From Primorskyibacter marinus (GTDB lineage: Bacteria > Pseudomonadota > Alphaproteobacteria > Rhodobacterales > Rhodobacteraceae), in the NCBI RefSeq assembly GCF_003313245.1, contig NZ_QJSD01000005.1, forward strand, positions 111,303 through 175,302: 64,000 nt of DNA, read 5' to 3'. Position 1 is the first letter of the stretch. Every line of letters starts with the position of its first letter. The translations under genes and the position numbers were made by a program. Positions 28,714-37,411 of this stretch are shown one piece after another. The notes under the pieces were generated by a model, which saw only the letters and a list, made by a program, of their open reading frames with translations, did no database searches and had not been told where the DNA came from.

Positions 28714-29622
28714 ATGTCTCAGCCAGATACAATCGATGCCGTGCAGGAGATGCTGGCCAGGCAAGACTATGTCTGTGGGCGGGCGCTTGCGACGGTGGTG
28801 TTCCTGTCGCTGCGTCTTGGCAGGCCATTGTTTCTGGAAGGCGAGGCAGGCGTCGGCAAGACAGAGATTGCCAAGGCGATTGCCGCCTCACTTGGCCGCC
28901 GCCTGATCCGGCTGCAATGCTACGAGGGGCTGGACGCCTCCTCTGCCGTCTATGAATGGAACTTTCCCGCGCAGATGATCGCCATCCGCAGCGCCGAGGC
29001 GCAAGGCAACGCCGACAAGGATGTCCTGACCCGCGAACTCTTCGGTCCCGATTTCCTGATCGAACGGCCCTTGCTGCAAGCCATGCGCCCCGATGAAAAC
29101 GGTGCGCCGGTGCTGCTGATCGACGAACTGGACCGCACCGATGAACCGTTCGAGGCTTTTCTGCTGGAAGCCCTGTCCGATTTTCAGGTGACCATCCCAG
29201 AGATCGGCACCGTCAAGGCACCAGAATCACCGATCGTCATCCTGACCTCCAACCGCACGCGCGAAGTCCATGACGCGCTCAAACGCCGCTGCCTCTACCA
29301 CTGGGTCGACTACCCGACTTTCGATCGCGAGATCGAAATCCTGCATGCCCGCGCCCCCGAGGCTGCCGAGACCCTCAGCCGCGAAATCGTGGCTTTCGTC
29401 CAGCGCCTGCGCACAGAGGATCTGTTCAAGAAACCCGGCGTGGCGGAAACCATCGACTGGGCGAAATGCCTGTTGGCGCTGGATGTGATCGACCTTTCCC
29501 CAGAGGTCATCAGCGACACGCTGGGCGCGATCCTGAAATACCAGGACGACATCCAGAAACTGCAAGGCTCCGAAGCCAAGCGCCTGCTGGACGAGGCCAA
29601 AGCCACGCTGGACCCTGCATGA
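28714..29622 (+). CDS. MoxR/CoxD-family AAA+ ATPase
   Basis: 302 residues with GGCAGGAGGA before the ATG. Walker A GEAGVGKT is at residues 43-50, Walker B LLIDELDR, sensor 1 LTSNRTRE, then the MoxR lid domain. MoxR ATPases act as chaperones with a VWA-domain partner to assemble metal-containing enzymes; CoxD, with CoxE, helps insert copper and sulfur into the Mo-Cu site of CO dehydrogenase. The next gene is exactly such a VWA (CoxE) protein, so the pair is a maturation module. No coxLMS structural genes are present here, so the client is unknown. Confidence 0.85.
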   Translation: MSQPDTIDAVQEMLARQDYVCGRALATVVFLSLRLGRPLFLEGEAGVGKTEIAKAIAASLGRRLIRLQCYEGLDASSAVYEWNFPAQMIAIRSAEAQGNADKDVLTRELFGPDFLIERPLLQAMRPDENGAPVLLIDELDRTDEPFEAFLLEALSDFQVTIPEIGTVKAPESPIVILTSNRTREVHDALKRRCLYHWVDYPTFDREIEILHARAPEAAETLSREIVAFVQRLRTEDLFKKPGVAETIDWAKCLLALDVIDLSPEVISDTLGAILKYQDDIQKLQGSEAKRLLDEAKATLDPA

Positions 29623-29664
29623 CCCGGTCCAGCCTTCTTCTTGGCAAAAATACTCTCGGGGGGT

Positions 29665-29687
29665 GCGGGGGGCAGACAGCCCCCCGC
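29665..29687. terminator. GC-rich hairpin between moxR and coxE-like gene
   Basis: GCGGGGGGC and GCCCCCCGC form a perfect 9-bp stem around AGACA, 43 bp after the moxR stop. A preceding GGCAAAAATACTC makes it look like a family of intergenic elements common in Rhodobacterales (recalled, not checked). It may stabilise or attenuate the message. Confidence 0.5.
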
Positions 29688-29727
29688 TGCACAACGTCAC
29701 CGCAGGCGGATCGCAGGTTCCGGGCAG

Positions 29728-30987
29728 ATGCCTGAATATCTTCCGCTGGACATTCCCGACAACCCGCGGCTTGGCAACAATATCACCCATTTTGCCCGCG
29801 CGTTGCGCCGCGCCGGGCTGCCGGTCGGACCCGGCCGGGTGATAGATGCGGTCCGCGCGGTAGAAGCGGCGGGATTTACCAACAAACGCGACTTTTACTG
29901 GACGTTGCACGCCTGTTTTGTGAACCGGCCTGAGCATCGCATCGTCTTTGCCCAGATCTTCCGGCTGTATTGGCGCGATCCGCGTTACCTCGAACATATG
30001 ATGTCGATGATGCTGCCTGCCGTGCGCGGCGTGCAGGAGGAAAAGCTTGCCCAATCCGCCGAGAAACGCGCGGCAGAGGCGCTGCTGGACGGCAAGCAAC
30101 CCGACGCGCCGGAAAAGCCTGACGGCGAGAAAGAGGAAACCCAGATCGAGATCGACGCCTCGCAGACCATGTCGGCCGAGGAAAAGCTGCGCACGCTCGA
30201 TTTCGAACAGATGTCCACTGCCGAGGTTGCAGAGGCCAAGCGCATGCTGGCGCGACTGAAACTGCCGGTGAAACCGATCCCGTCGCGCCGCGGAATCGCA
30301 TCATTACAGGGCAAACACACCGACTGGCGGCGCACCATCCGCGCAGCGATGCGCAACGGGGGCGAGATCCGCAGCCTGTCGCACACCAAGCCTCGTCCGC
30401 GCTGGCCCAACCTTGTGGTGCTGTGCGATATTTCCGGCTCGATGTCGCAATATTCCCGCATGGTGCTGCATTTCCTGCATGCAGTGGCGAATGAGAAAGG
30501 CGCGGGCTGGGCAAAGGTCCACGCCTTCACGTTTGGCACGCGGCTGACCAACATCACACGCCATCTGGGCACCCGTGACGTCGATCAGGCGCTGAAAGCC
30601 GCAGGTGCTGAGGCGCAGGACTGGGAAGGCGGCACGCGGATCGGTGCCAGCCTGCATGCTTTCAACCGCGACTGGTCGCGCAGGGTGATGGGGCAGGGTG
30701 CCGTTGTGCTGCTGATTACCGATGGATTGGATCGTGACGACGCAGGTGCATTGGAACGCGAGATGGAGCGGCTGCACCTGTCATCCCGTCGCCTGATATG
30801 GCTCAACCCGTTGTTGCGCTGGGATGGTTTCACGCCCAAGGCAACCGGCATTCGGGCCATGTTGCCGCATGTCGACAGCTTCCGCGCGGGCCATTCCATT
30901 CAGTCGCTGGAAGACTTGGCCAACGCGATTTCGCGCACTGACGATGTTGGCGAGAAAGCCCGCCTGATGGCGCTTCTCGAAGGCTGA
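29728..30987 (+). CDS. CoxE-like VWA-domain protein
   Basis: 419 residues from ATG 29728 (the frame is open further upstream through the hairpin, so an earlier start is not likely). The C-terminal von Willebrand A domain has a MIDAS motif DISGSMSQYSR plus the downstream GGTRIG and ITDGLDRDDAG; the charged central part (EKPDGEKEETQIEID) is probably a linker. The family is CoxE (DUF58/VWA containing), which partners a MoxR ATPase. Gene order moxR-coxE supports this. Cytoplasmic, with no signal peptide seen. Confidence 0.85.
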   Translation: MPEYLPLDIPDNPRLGNNITHFARALRRAGLPVGPGRVIDAVRAVEAAGFTNKRDFYWTLHACFVNRPEHRIVFAQIFRLYWRDPRYLEHMMSMMLPAVRGVQEEKLAQSAEKRAAEALLDGKQPDAPEKPDGEKEETQIEIDASQTMSAEEKLRTLDFEQMSTAEVAEAKRMLARLKLPVKPIPSRRGIASLQGKHTDWRRTIRAAMRNGGEIRSLSHTKPRPRWPNLVVLCDISGSMSQYSRMVLHFLHAVANEKGAGWAKVHAFTFGTRLTNITRHLGTRDVDQALKAAGAEAQDWEGGTRIGASLHAFNRDWSRRVMGQGAVVLLITDGLDRDDAGALEREMERLHLSSRRLIWLNPLLRWDGFTPKATGIRAMLPHVDSFRAGHSIQSLEDLANAISRTDDVGEKARLMALLEG

Positions 30988-31093
30988 CCCGGCGGATTTC
31001 TGCTGGTGCGGCCGGACCGTCATGCAACCCTATCGTCTGTTTCTGCATTGTCCCATGACGCCTTCACCGGGCAACAGTTGAAAGGACACGCAT

Positions 31094-33220
31094 ATGAGAC
31101 ATGGGATTTTCAGATCGACGACGGCACTGGCGGTCGTGGCCAGCCTTGCAACCCCCGCTCCGATTCTCGCGCAAACGCCAGACCTTGCGTCAATGTCTTC
31201 CTCTGACATCACGCAAGAAATTATCCGTTGCCGACTGGAGGAAGCCGCGCGGGCCGGTCAGGGGGCGACCGAAGATCCGTTTTGTGTGGCCTACGAAGAC
31301 GGCTCTGTTGCGCAAGAGATCGGCGAACAGTTTGCCGCGTTTGAGGCCGCTGCGCGCGAAGTGACCGCACAACAACTGGGCGCTGACGTGGATGCGCAGC
31401 TGTTTGCAGATGGCGACGCGGCTTCTGCATCGGCCGAAGACGCTGCCGAAGCCGATCAGGCGCAGTCCGATCAGGCACAGACCGAGGCACCTGACGAGGC
31501 AGAGGCGCAAGCGCAGGCCGAGACCGAGGCAGAACCGCAAGCCGACGCTGAGGCACCCCCGTCTCCCGAGGCAGAAGCAACGGCAGATGCCGAGCCGGTG
31601 CCAGAGGCCGTGACGCCGGTGGAGGACGAGGCTGAGGCATCCGCTGAGGGTGCCGAGCCACCACAAGACGAACCAGTGCAAGACGTGGCGACAGACGCAG
31701 AAAATGCCGCGCAGGATCCGACGTCCGACGCGGCGATTGCCGAAGCAGAGGCCGCAGGTCAGGCGCAGGAGGCCCAGACGCAGCCTGCCGGAGACGAGGC
31801 AAGTCAGGCGGACGATCTGGCCAAGGCTCTGGCCGATCAGGAGGCTGCCGGTCAGGCGGCCACCAATGAAACGACCGAAACCCCGGCTGACGCGGATGGC
31901 GGTGCCGAGGGCACCTCGGATGAACCATCCTCCGGTGATGCGGCAGCAGTGACGGATGATGCCGCGACGGATGCAGGCACCTCCGATGCAGCATCTGCCG
32001 ATCAGACGGCCACAGAAGAGCAGCCCACAGAAGAGCAGCCCACAGAAGAACAGGCCGCTGAAGAACAGAACGCTGAAGAACAGGCCGCTGAAGATCAGGC
32101 CGCGCAAGCCGAAGATCCTGAACCGTTGGACAGCCAGCAACAGGCCGACGCCTTGGCCGAAGATCTGGCGCAGGGAACCGAGTCGATGGCCGCCGCTGCC
32201 GGGCAGGATGACGGCGAAGCCGAAGTCACCGAAGAGACCGTGACCGAGGAAACCGCCCGCAGTTCTTCCGAAGAGTTTGAAACCAACGTTGCGGGTGACG
32301 AAGAGGCGCGCGACGAGGATGATGACGACGATTCGGGCCTGAGCAACTTCGAGCGTGCAGCGCTTCTTGGGCTGGGTGCTGTGGCGATCGGCAGTTTGCT
32401 GGGTGACGGTGAAAAAGTCGTCAGCAACTCTGGCGACCGATTGGTGGTCGAGGATCAAGGCCAGTATCGCATCATCAAGAACGACGACGCGCTGCTGCGC
32501 CGTCCGGGGTCGGATGTGAAGACCTATCGCTATTCCGACGGCTCAACCCGCAATGTCGTCACGCGCGAAAATGGCGCGACGGTGGAAACCGTCCGTGCCG
32601 CCGATGGGCGTGTGTTGCGCCGGACCCGGACGCTTCAGGACGGAACCGAAGTGGTGTTGTTCGACGATACCCAACAAAGCGAGCAGGTCCAAATCAGCGA
32701 GTTGCCGCAAGCCACGGAACGTCGCTCGTTCAATGCCGGAGAGGTGCAGGCCGATGATCTGGCTCGCGCGCTTGCCCAGGCCCAGAACGAGGGCGTGAAC
32801 CGGACATTTTCGCTGGCGCAGATCCGCAATATCGACGCGGTGCGCGACCTCGTGCCCGAGATCACGGTAAACACCATCAACTTCGAGACCAACTCGGCGG
32901 TGATCCGCCCCGATGAGGCCGAAGAGTTGGCAGCACTTGGCAATGCCATGCGCGACATCATCGAACAGAACCCGCGTGAGGTGTTCCTGATCGAAGGGCA
33001 TACGGATGCGACCGGTGCGGCGACTTACAACCTCGCCCTGTCAGACAGGCGCGCGGAAACCGTGGCGCTGGCGCTGACGGAATATTTCGACGTCCCGCCC
33101 GAGAATATGGTGGTGCAGGGGTACGGTGAATCCGATCTGGTCATCCGCACAGCGGCGGCCGAACGGGCCAACAGGCGGGCAGCCGTGCGCCGGATCACAC
33201 CGCTTCTGGCCAGCAACTGA
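31094..33220 (+). CDS. OmpA-family outer-membrane protein with long acidic repeat region
   Basis: 708 residues; AAAGGA precedes the ATG. Residues 1-26 are a signal peptide ending PILA. Residues ~100-400 are an unusually long low-complexity stretch of A, E, D, Q, T and P that includes tandem PTEEQ/AAEEQ units. At about 415-440 is a short hydrophobic glycine-rich segment (ALLGLGAVAIGSLLG). Residues ~445-545 form a beta-rich domain (YRYSDGSTRNVV, TRENGATVETV). Residues ~590-705 are an OmpA peptidoglycan-binding domain, with INFETNSAVIRPDE, EGHTDATG and NRRAAVRRI. It should tether envelope layers by binding peptidoglycan; the acidic region may span the periplasm or be exposed. Flanking genes are unrelated maturation factors. 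Confidence 0.88.
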   Translation: MRHGIFRSTTALAVVASLATPAPILAQTPDLASMSSSDITQEIIRCRLEEAARAGQGATEDPFCVAYEDGSVAQEIGEQFAAFEAAAREVTAQQLGADVDAQLFADGDAASASAEDAAEADQAQSDQAQTEAPDEAEAQAQAETEAEPQADAEAPPSPEAEATADAEPVPEAVTPVEDEAEASAEGAEPPQDEPVQDVATDAENAAQDPTSDAAIAEAEAAGQAQEAQTQPAGDEASQADDLAKALADQEAAGQAATNETTETPADADGGAEGTSDEPSSGDAAAVTDDAATDAGTSDAASADQTATEEQPTEEQPTEEQAAEEQNAEEQAAEDQAAQAEDPEPLDSQQQADALAEDLAQGTESMAAAAGQDDGEAEVTEETVTEETARSSSEEFETNVAGDEEARDEDDDDDSGLSNFERAALLGLGAVAIGSLLGDGEKVVSNSGDRLVVEDQGQYRIIKNDDALLRRPGSDVKTYRYSDGSTRNVVTRENGATVETVRAADGRVLRRTRTLQDGTEVVLFDDTQQSEQVQISELPQATERRSFNAGEVQADDLARALAQAQNEGVNRTFSLAQIRNIDAVRDLVPEITVNTINFETNSAVIRPDEAEELAALGNAMRDIIEQNPREVFLIEGHTDATGAATYNLALSDRRAETVALALTEYFDVPPENMVVQGYGESDLVIRTAAAERANRRAAVRRITPLLASN
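32011..32100 (+). repeat. 15-bp tandem repeat encoding (PTEEQ/AAEEQ)6
   Basis: Six consecutive 15-bp units, the first two identical (CACAGAAGAGCAGCC) and the rest diverged, within the OmpA-family gene. Because the unit is a multiple of three, copy-number changes would keep the frame and only change the length of the acidic stretch. Confidence 0.85.
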
Positions 33221-33250
33221 GGCGCTTCGCCTCGAAGGCACAGTCTTGAC

Positions 33251-33285
33251 AATGCCGCCCCGTGCCACGCGCATGGGGCGGTATT
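33251..33285 (+). terminator. Terminator of the OmpA-family gene
   Basis: AATGCCGCCCC pairs with GGGGCGGTATT (11 bp, one G-U) around a 13-nt loop, about 30 bp after the stop codon and followed by a T-rich stretch. Confidence 0.75.
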
Positions 33286-33368
33286 TGCGTTTTATCCCCG
33301 CGACCAAGGAAGGGGAGGCGACACCCCGCTTCAGCGTGTTAGAACGGGGCAATTATGGAGGGCGGAGC

Positions 33369-34340
33369 ATGGATCGTTTCGACAACATTCCCGAACAGGC
33401 GCTTGCCTGGCACCGCGCGGGCGACCGGGCGGCGCTGGCCACGGTGATCGAGACATGGGGCAGCGCGCCGCGCCGCACCGGGGCGCAACTGGCGATCAGC
33501 GGCAAGGGAGAGATCGCAGGCTCTGTCTCGGGCGGTTGTGTCGAGGGGGCCGTGGTCGTCGAGGCGCTTGAGGCGCTGGAGGATGGCACCCCGCGAGAAC
33601 TGGAATTCGGCGTCAGCGATGATGATGCCTTTGCGGTGGGGCTGGCCTGTGGTGGCACGATCCGCGTGCTGGTGGAACCGGTCGGCGGTGCGCTGAGCGA
33701 GGCCTTGCTGGCAGAACTGGCGCAAGCCCGCGCCGACCGACGCGCCATTTGCTATGTGGCTGACCTTGAATCCGGCAGCCGGTCGTTGACGGCAACCGGC
33801 CATGACGGGCGCATGCGGATGGATCGCTCTGGCTTTGACGATACCGCGCCGCGCGTTTTCATTGGCGTTCACAACCCGCCGCTGCGGCTGATCGTCGTGG
33901 GGGCGGTGCATATTGCGCAAGCCTTGGTGCCGATGGCGCGTCTGGCGGGCTATGATCCCGTGGTGATCGACCCGCGAGAGACCTTTGCCTCACAGTCCCG
34001 CTTTCCCGAAACCACGCTGATGCATGACTGGCCCGACGAGGCGGTGCAGGCATTGGGGCTGGACGCCCGCACGGCGCTGGTGCTGTTGACGCATGATCCA
34101 AAGCTGGACGACCCTGCGATCGAACAGGGATTGCACGGCAATTGCTTCTATATAGGTGCGTTGGGTTCGACCCGGACCCATGCCAAGCGCGTGGCGCGGC
34201 TGGAGGGTGCCGGGTTCACCGCAGAACAGATCGCGCGCATCCACGGACCGATTGGGTTGGATCTCGGCGCGGCAGGCCCGGCCGAGATTGCTGTAGCGAC
34301 GCTTGCGCAGATGACCCAGGTGTTGAGGAAAGGCGCATGA
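33369..34340 (+). CDS. XdhC/CoxI-family molybdenum hydroxylase accessory protein
   Basis: 323 residues; start at ATG 33369 with GGAGGGCGGAG upstream (the frame extends upstream but only through the terminator of the previous gene). The N-terminal XdhC_CoxI domain has TWGSAPRRTGAQ and SGSVSGGCVEGAVV with the conserved cysteine. The C-terminal Rossmann domain starts LIVVGAVHIAQAL and ends GPIGLDLGAAGPAEIAVA. XdhC proteins bind molybdenum cofactor and promote its sulfuration and insertion into xanthine-dehydrogenase-like enzymes. Its stop overlaps the next molybdopterin-binding gene (ATGA). With the preceding MoxR/CoxE pair, it suggests support of a Mo hydroxylase encoded elsewhere. Confidence 0.9.
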   Translation: MDRFDNIPEQALAWHRAGDRAALATVIETWGSAPRRTGAQLAISGKGEIAGSVSGGCVEGAVVVEALEALEDGTPRELEFGVSDDDAFAVGLACGGTIRVLVEPVGGALSEALLAELAQARADRRAICYVADLESGSRSLTATGHDGRMRMDRSGFDDTAPRVFIGVHNPPLRLIVVGAVHIAQALVPMARLAGYDPVVIDPRETFASQSRFPETTLMHDWPDEAVQALGLDARTALVLLTHDPKLDDPAIEQGLHGNCFYIGALGSTRTHAKRVARLEGAGFTAEQIARIHGPIGLDLGAAGPAEIAVATLAQMTQVLRKGA

Positions 34341-35326
34341 AATTCGGCCCTGTTTCTCTGGATCAGGCGGCGGGCACGGTGCTGGCGCACTCGATCGCCT
34401 TGCCGGACGGTCGGCTGCGCAAGGGAAAGCTGCTGGATGCCGACGATCTTGCCGCGCTGAAGGACGCCGGGCTGCAAGAGGTCACGGTTGCACGGCTGGA
34501 ACCCGGCGATCTGCCCGAAGACGCGGCTGCCGCGCAGATTGCCGCCGCCCTTGCGCCAGACCCGGCAGGGGCCGGGCTGCGTCTTGGAAAGGCGGCCACG
34601 GGGCGTGTCAATCTGCACGCGCTCGGCGCGGGCGTGCTGGAGGTGGACGCCGCACGCATAAATGCGCTGAACGCGATCCACCCGATGATTACGGTTGCCA
34701 CCCTTCCCGAATGGAAACGGGTCGCGGACGGGACAATGGCCGCGACGGTCAAGATCATCTCTTATGCGGTGCCGCAATCGGCCGTGGACGAGGCCTGTGT
34801 CGTGGGCCGCGCTGCGCTGCGCGTACACGTCCCTGTCGAAAAGACGGCGGCGCTGATACAAACCGGTCTTGGAAAACTCAGCGGCGCGAAGGGCGAAAAG
34901 GCGCTGCGCACCCGGCTTGACCGGCTTGGTGTCGAGCTTGCCGACAGCCGCGACTGTGCGCATGACATTGACGCATTGACGACGCAACTGGACGCGACCG
35001 ATGCTGGGGTCATCTTCATACTGACCGGCTCTGCCACCTCGGACATGTATGACATCGCGCCCGAAGCCGTGCGGCAGGCAGGCGGCACAGTCACCCATTT
35101 CGGTATGCCCGTTGATCCGGGAAATCTGTTGTTTTACGGCTCGCTTGATCAGCGCCCCGTCATCGGGTTGCCCGGCTGCGCCCGTTCGCCCGCACTGAAC
35201 GGGGCGGATTGGGTGATGGAGCGTATCCTGTGTGGCGTCCCTGTCACCCCCGCCGATATCGCGGGCATGGGCGTTGGCGGCTTGCTGATGGAAATCCCCA
35301 CACGCCCACGCCCGCGCGAGGGCTGA
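34337..35326 (+). CDS. Molybdopterin-binding (MoaB/MoeA-like) domain protein
   Basis: 329 residues; ATG 34337 overlaps the xdhC stop, with GAGGAAAGG upstream. The C-terminal part has the molybdopterin-binding fold pattern: FILTGSATSDMYDIAPEA, a change from the usual GGTS; then GMPVDPGNLLFYG and VIGLPGCARSPALNG, similar to the MPT-binding domain. The N-terminal ~160 residues are not MoeA-like. Such proteins occur next to xdhC and Mo-cofactor cytidylyltransferase genes; a mocA-type nucleotidyltransferase is not seen here. Role in Mo-cofactor delivery is inferred from the neighbour and the fold. Confidence 0.78.
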   Translation: MKFGPVSLDQAAGTVLAHSIALPDGRLRKGKLLDADDLAALKDAGLQEVTVARLEPGDLPEDAAAAQIAAALAPDPAGAGLRLGKAATGRVNLHALGAGVLEVDAARINALNAIHPMITVATLPEWKRVADGTMAATVKIISYAVPQSAVDEACVVGRAALRVHVPVEKTAALIQTGLGKLSGAKGEKALRTRLDRLGVELADSRDCAHDIDALTTQLDATDAGVIFILTGSATSDMYDIAPEAVRQAGGTVTHFGMPVDPGNLLFYGSLDQRPVIGLPGCARSPALNGADWVMERILCGVPVTPADIAGMGVGGLLMEIPTRPRPREG

Positions 35327-35392
35327 ACCAAACGCCGATCCTGCGCCTGATGCTGTGACAGGTTCCTCCTGCGGAATAAAAGTCCGTACAAC

Positions 35393-35418
35393 AAAAAAGC
35401 GGCCCCGGAGGGCCGCTT
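35393..35418 (-). terminator. Terminator of infC
   Basis: On the minus strand AAGCGGCCC pairs with GGGCCGCTT around a 4-nt loop, followed by a run of Ts, 27 bp after the infC stop. The classical intrinsic terminator layout. Confidence 0.9.
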
Positions 35419-35444
35419 GTCTGAACATCTCGGAAAGCCCGGAT

Positions 35445-35990
35445 CTATTTGGAAAGCGGGCCGATCATCATAATCATCTGACGACCTTCCATCTTGGGCA
35501 TGTTTTCGACCTTGCCGACTTCCTTGGCGTCCTCGGCAATCCGCTCCAGCAGTCCGCGACCAAGATTCTGGTGCGCCATTTCACGGCCCCGGAAACGCAA
35601 AGTCACCTTCACCTTGTCGCCACCTTCGAGAAACCGGAAAACGTTGCGCATCTTGACGTCATAGTCATGCTTATCCGTGTTGGGGCGGAACTTCACCTCC
35701 TTCACGTCGATCGTCTTCTGCTTCTTGCGTGCCTCGGATTCGCGTTTCTGCTGTTCATATTTGAACTTGCCGAAATCCATGATCTTGCAAACAGGCGGAT
35801 TGGCATTCGGCGAAATCTCGACGAGATCAAGGCCGACATCTGCTGCCATTTCCATTGCGCGGGCGGGGGTTACCACGCCGACATTTTCGCCTTCGGCACC
35901 GATCAGGCGGATTTCCGGAGCGCGAATCCGTTCGTTCACCTTGGGTCCGGTTTCGCGTGTCGGTGGCGCATTATGAGGTCTGCGGGCTAT
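35445..35990 (-). CDS. infC: Translation initiation factor IF-3
   Basis: 181 residues, the normal IF-3 length. The N-domain has [20 protein letters not shown], and the linker and C-domain show [36 protein letters not shown] and [12 protein letters not shown]-3 controls start-codon selection and subunit dissociation on the 30S ribosome. No ATG or GTG occurs in a suitable place; the best start is ATA at 35988-35990, eight bases after AAAGGA on the minus strand. Non-AUG starts (AUU in E. coli) are known to underlie infC autoregulation. The frame continues upstream into the region opposite the Ala-rich gene, but without homology. Confidence 0.93.
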   Translation of the reverse strand: MARRPHNAPPTRETGPKVNERIRAPEIRLIGAEGENVGVVTPARAMEMAADVGLDLVEISPNANPPVCKIMDFGKFKYEQQKRESEARKKQKTIDVKEVKFRPNTDKHDYDVKMRNVFRFLEGGDKVKVTLRFRGREMAHQNLGRGLLERIAEDAKEVGKVENMPKMEGRQMIMMIGPLSK

Positions 35991-36189
35991 GGTCGTTGTC
36001 CTTTCGGTAGGTTGCGGGCTCGAATGCGCAAGGTAAACTTGGCGCCTTGCGTATTCAAGCGGCAAATCAGGGGTTTTGGGGGGAAAGTTGGGGCTTTCCC
36101 CCTTGCGAACTATATAACTGTGGTGGACACCTGCACCAGAAATCGTGCCCCGACAGTCAGGGGTAAGAAGAACCAGGAGAGATTTTGCT

Positions 36190-37191
36190 ATGAGAAACTT
36201 GATTTGGGTCGTGGTGGCCGCTGTCGTTGTCGTCGCCGGATACCTTTGGTTCAACGGCACACAGCAGCCGGAACAGGCCGAAGTTGCCGAACAGGCAGAA
36301 ACCGTCGCGGCACCCGAACCGCTGGAGGAAGATGTTGACGATGCGGCCGAAGAAACCGGCGACGCGATTGCAGCAGCCGTTGACGAAGGCGCTGATGCGG
36401 TCACCGAAGGCGCAGAAACCGCCGCTGAAGAAGTGGCCGATGCTGTCGATGGGGCCGCCGCCGCAGTAGGCAGCGCCGTCGAGAATGCGGGCGAACTGGC
36501 AAGTGACGCCGTCGAAGCCGCTGGCGGAACCGCAGAAGAGGCCGCCGAAGCCGCTGATGATGTTGCCGCTGCCGCCGGAGAAGCCGCTTCAGGTGCCGCC
36601 GATGCTGTTGGGGAGGCCGTGGATGATGCCGCAGCCATGGCCGAGGGCGCAGGCGAAGCTGCCGCCGGTGTCGCTGAAGACGCAGCAGAGGTTGTCGAAT
36701 CTGCCGTTGGCGACGCGATGGACGCCGCCAGCGATGCGACGACAGCTGCCGGAGAGGCCGCTGACGATGCCGCGGCGTCAGTCGCCGACACGGCTGCTGA
36801 TGCGACGGCAGCGGGTTCCGACGCGGTAGAGGCAACCTCTGAAGCCGCAAGCGACGCTGCAGGGGCAGCATCGGAAACGGCGGGTGAAGCTGCGGAAACC
36901 ACGGCCGACACCGCAACCGCTGCCGCAGACAATGCTGGCGACGCGGTTGAGGAAACCACGCAAGGCGCGTCCGATGCGACATCCTCTGCCGAGGTCGCAA
37001 ACCCCGAGGCAGCCGAAGAGCTGTTGACCGTGGATGGCTTCGACTACGACAAAGTGCTCCAGATGCTCGACGACTCTGATCTGGGGGCGCTTGAGAAAGG
37101 TGCGCTGAAGACTGGTCTGGGGCAGGTGAAGGACAATCCTGCCATGCTCAAGGATATGTTGGCAAAGCTGCGTGAAGCGCTGAACCTCTAA
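36190..37191 (+). CDS. Membrane-anchored Ala-rich helical protein, function unknown
   Basis: 333 residues from ATG 36190 with AGGAGAG upstream. Residues 4-23 form one transmembrane anchor ([18 protein letters not shown]). The next ~240 residues contain almost only A, E, D, G, V, S and T, in loose 4- and 11-residue periods such as [13 protein letters not shown] and [18 protein letters not shown], predicting long amphipathic helices as in LEA or apolipoprotein-like proteins. The last ~50 residues (from [15 protein letters not shown] to LREALNL) are a compact helical domain with normal composition. Not recognised. It is divergent from infC and has a strong terminator. A stress-protective or envelope-spanning role is a guess. 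Confidence 0.75.
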   Translation: MRNLIWVVVAAVVVVAGYLWFNGTQQPEQAEVAEQAETVAAPEPLEEDVDDAAEETGDAIAAAVDEGADAVTEGAETAAEEVADAVDGAAAAVGSAVENAGELASDAVEAAGGTAEEAAEAADDVAAAAGEAASGAADAVGEAVDDAAAMAEGAGEAAAGVAEDAAEVVESAVGDAMDAASDATTAAGEAADDAAASVADTAADATAAGSDAVEATSEAASDAAGAASETAGEAAETTADTATAAADNAGDAVEETTQGASDATSSAEVANPEAAEELLTVDGFDYDKVLQMLDDSDLGALEKGALKTGLGQVKDNPAMLKDMLAKLREALNL

Positions 37192-37213
37192 GTCGATCTG
37201 AACAAATTCCATG

Positions 37214-37248
37214 ACGGGCCGTGCGAATGGAAACGCGCGGCCCGTTTG
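37214..37248 (+). terminator. Terminator of the Ala-rich protein gene
   Basis: ACGGGCCGTGCG pairs with CGCGCGGCCCGT (12 bp, one wobble) around AATGGAAA and ends in TTT, 22 bp after the stop codon. Confidence 0.85.
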
Positions 37249-37292
37249 CTTGCGGGCTGTCTGGCACCGTTCACCGCTGCGAAAGACATGGA

Positions 37293-37325
37293 AACGCCCG
37301 CAAGACGGGTTGTCCTGCGGGCGTT
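37293..37325 (-). terminator. Terminator of fpr
   Basis: AACGCCCGCA and TGCGGGCGTT form a perfect 10-bp stem with a 13-nt loop, about 87 bp beyond the fpr stop on the minus strand; the minus-strand transcript ends in TTTCC. Confidence 0.7.
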
Positions 37326-37411
37326 GCTTGGATTTGATGTCCCTGGCCTGATGCTTGGGTTTGGAAAAACGCGCCAACCACGCGTCACGCCACACAAAAG
37401 AGCTTGCCGTT

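Noticed and set aside
31981-32100. CRISPR-like array
   Set aside because: The repeats are adjacent 15-bp coding units in frame without spacers.
31190-32458. 422-codon minus-strand frame opposite the OmpA gene
   Set aside because: Low-complexity C/G/L/R-rich reading of the antisense of the acidic repeat; no ribosome site or family signal.
35445-36959. A 504-codon open frame on the minus strand covering infC and the opposite of the Ala-rich gene
   Set aside because: Only the last 181 codons are IF-3. The rest (S/A-rich) is the antisense of the plus-strand Ala-rich gene, which has the ribosome site, anchor and terminator.
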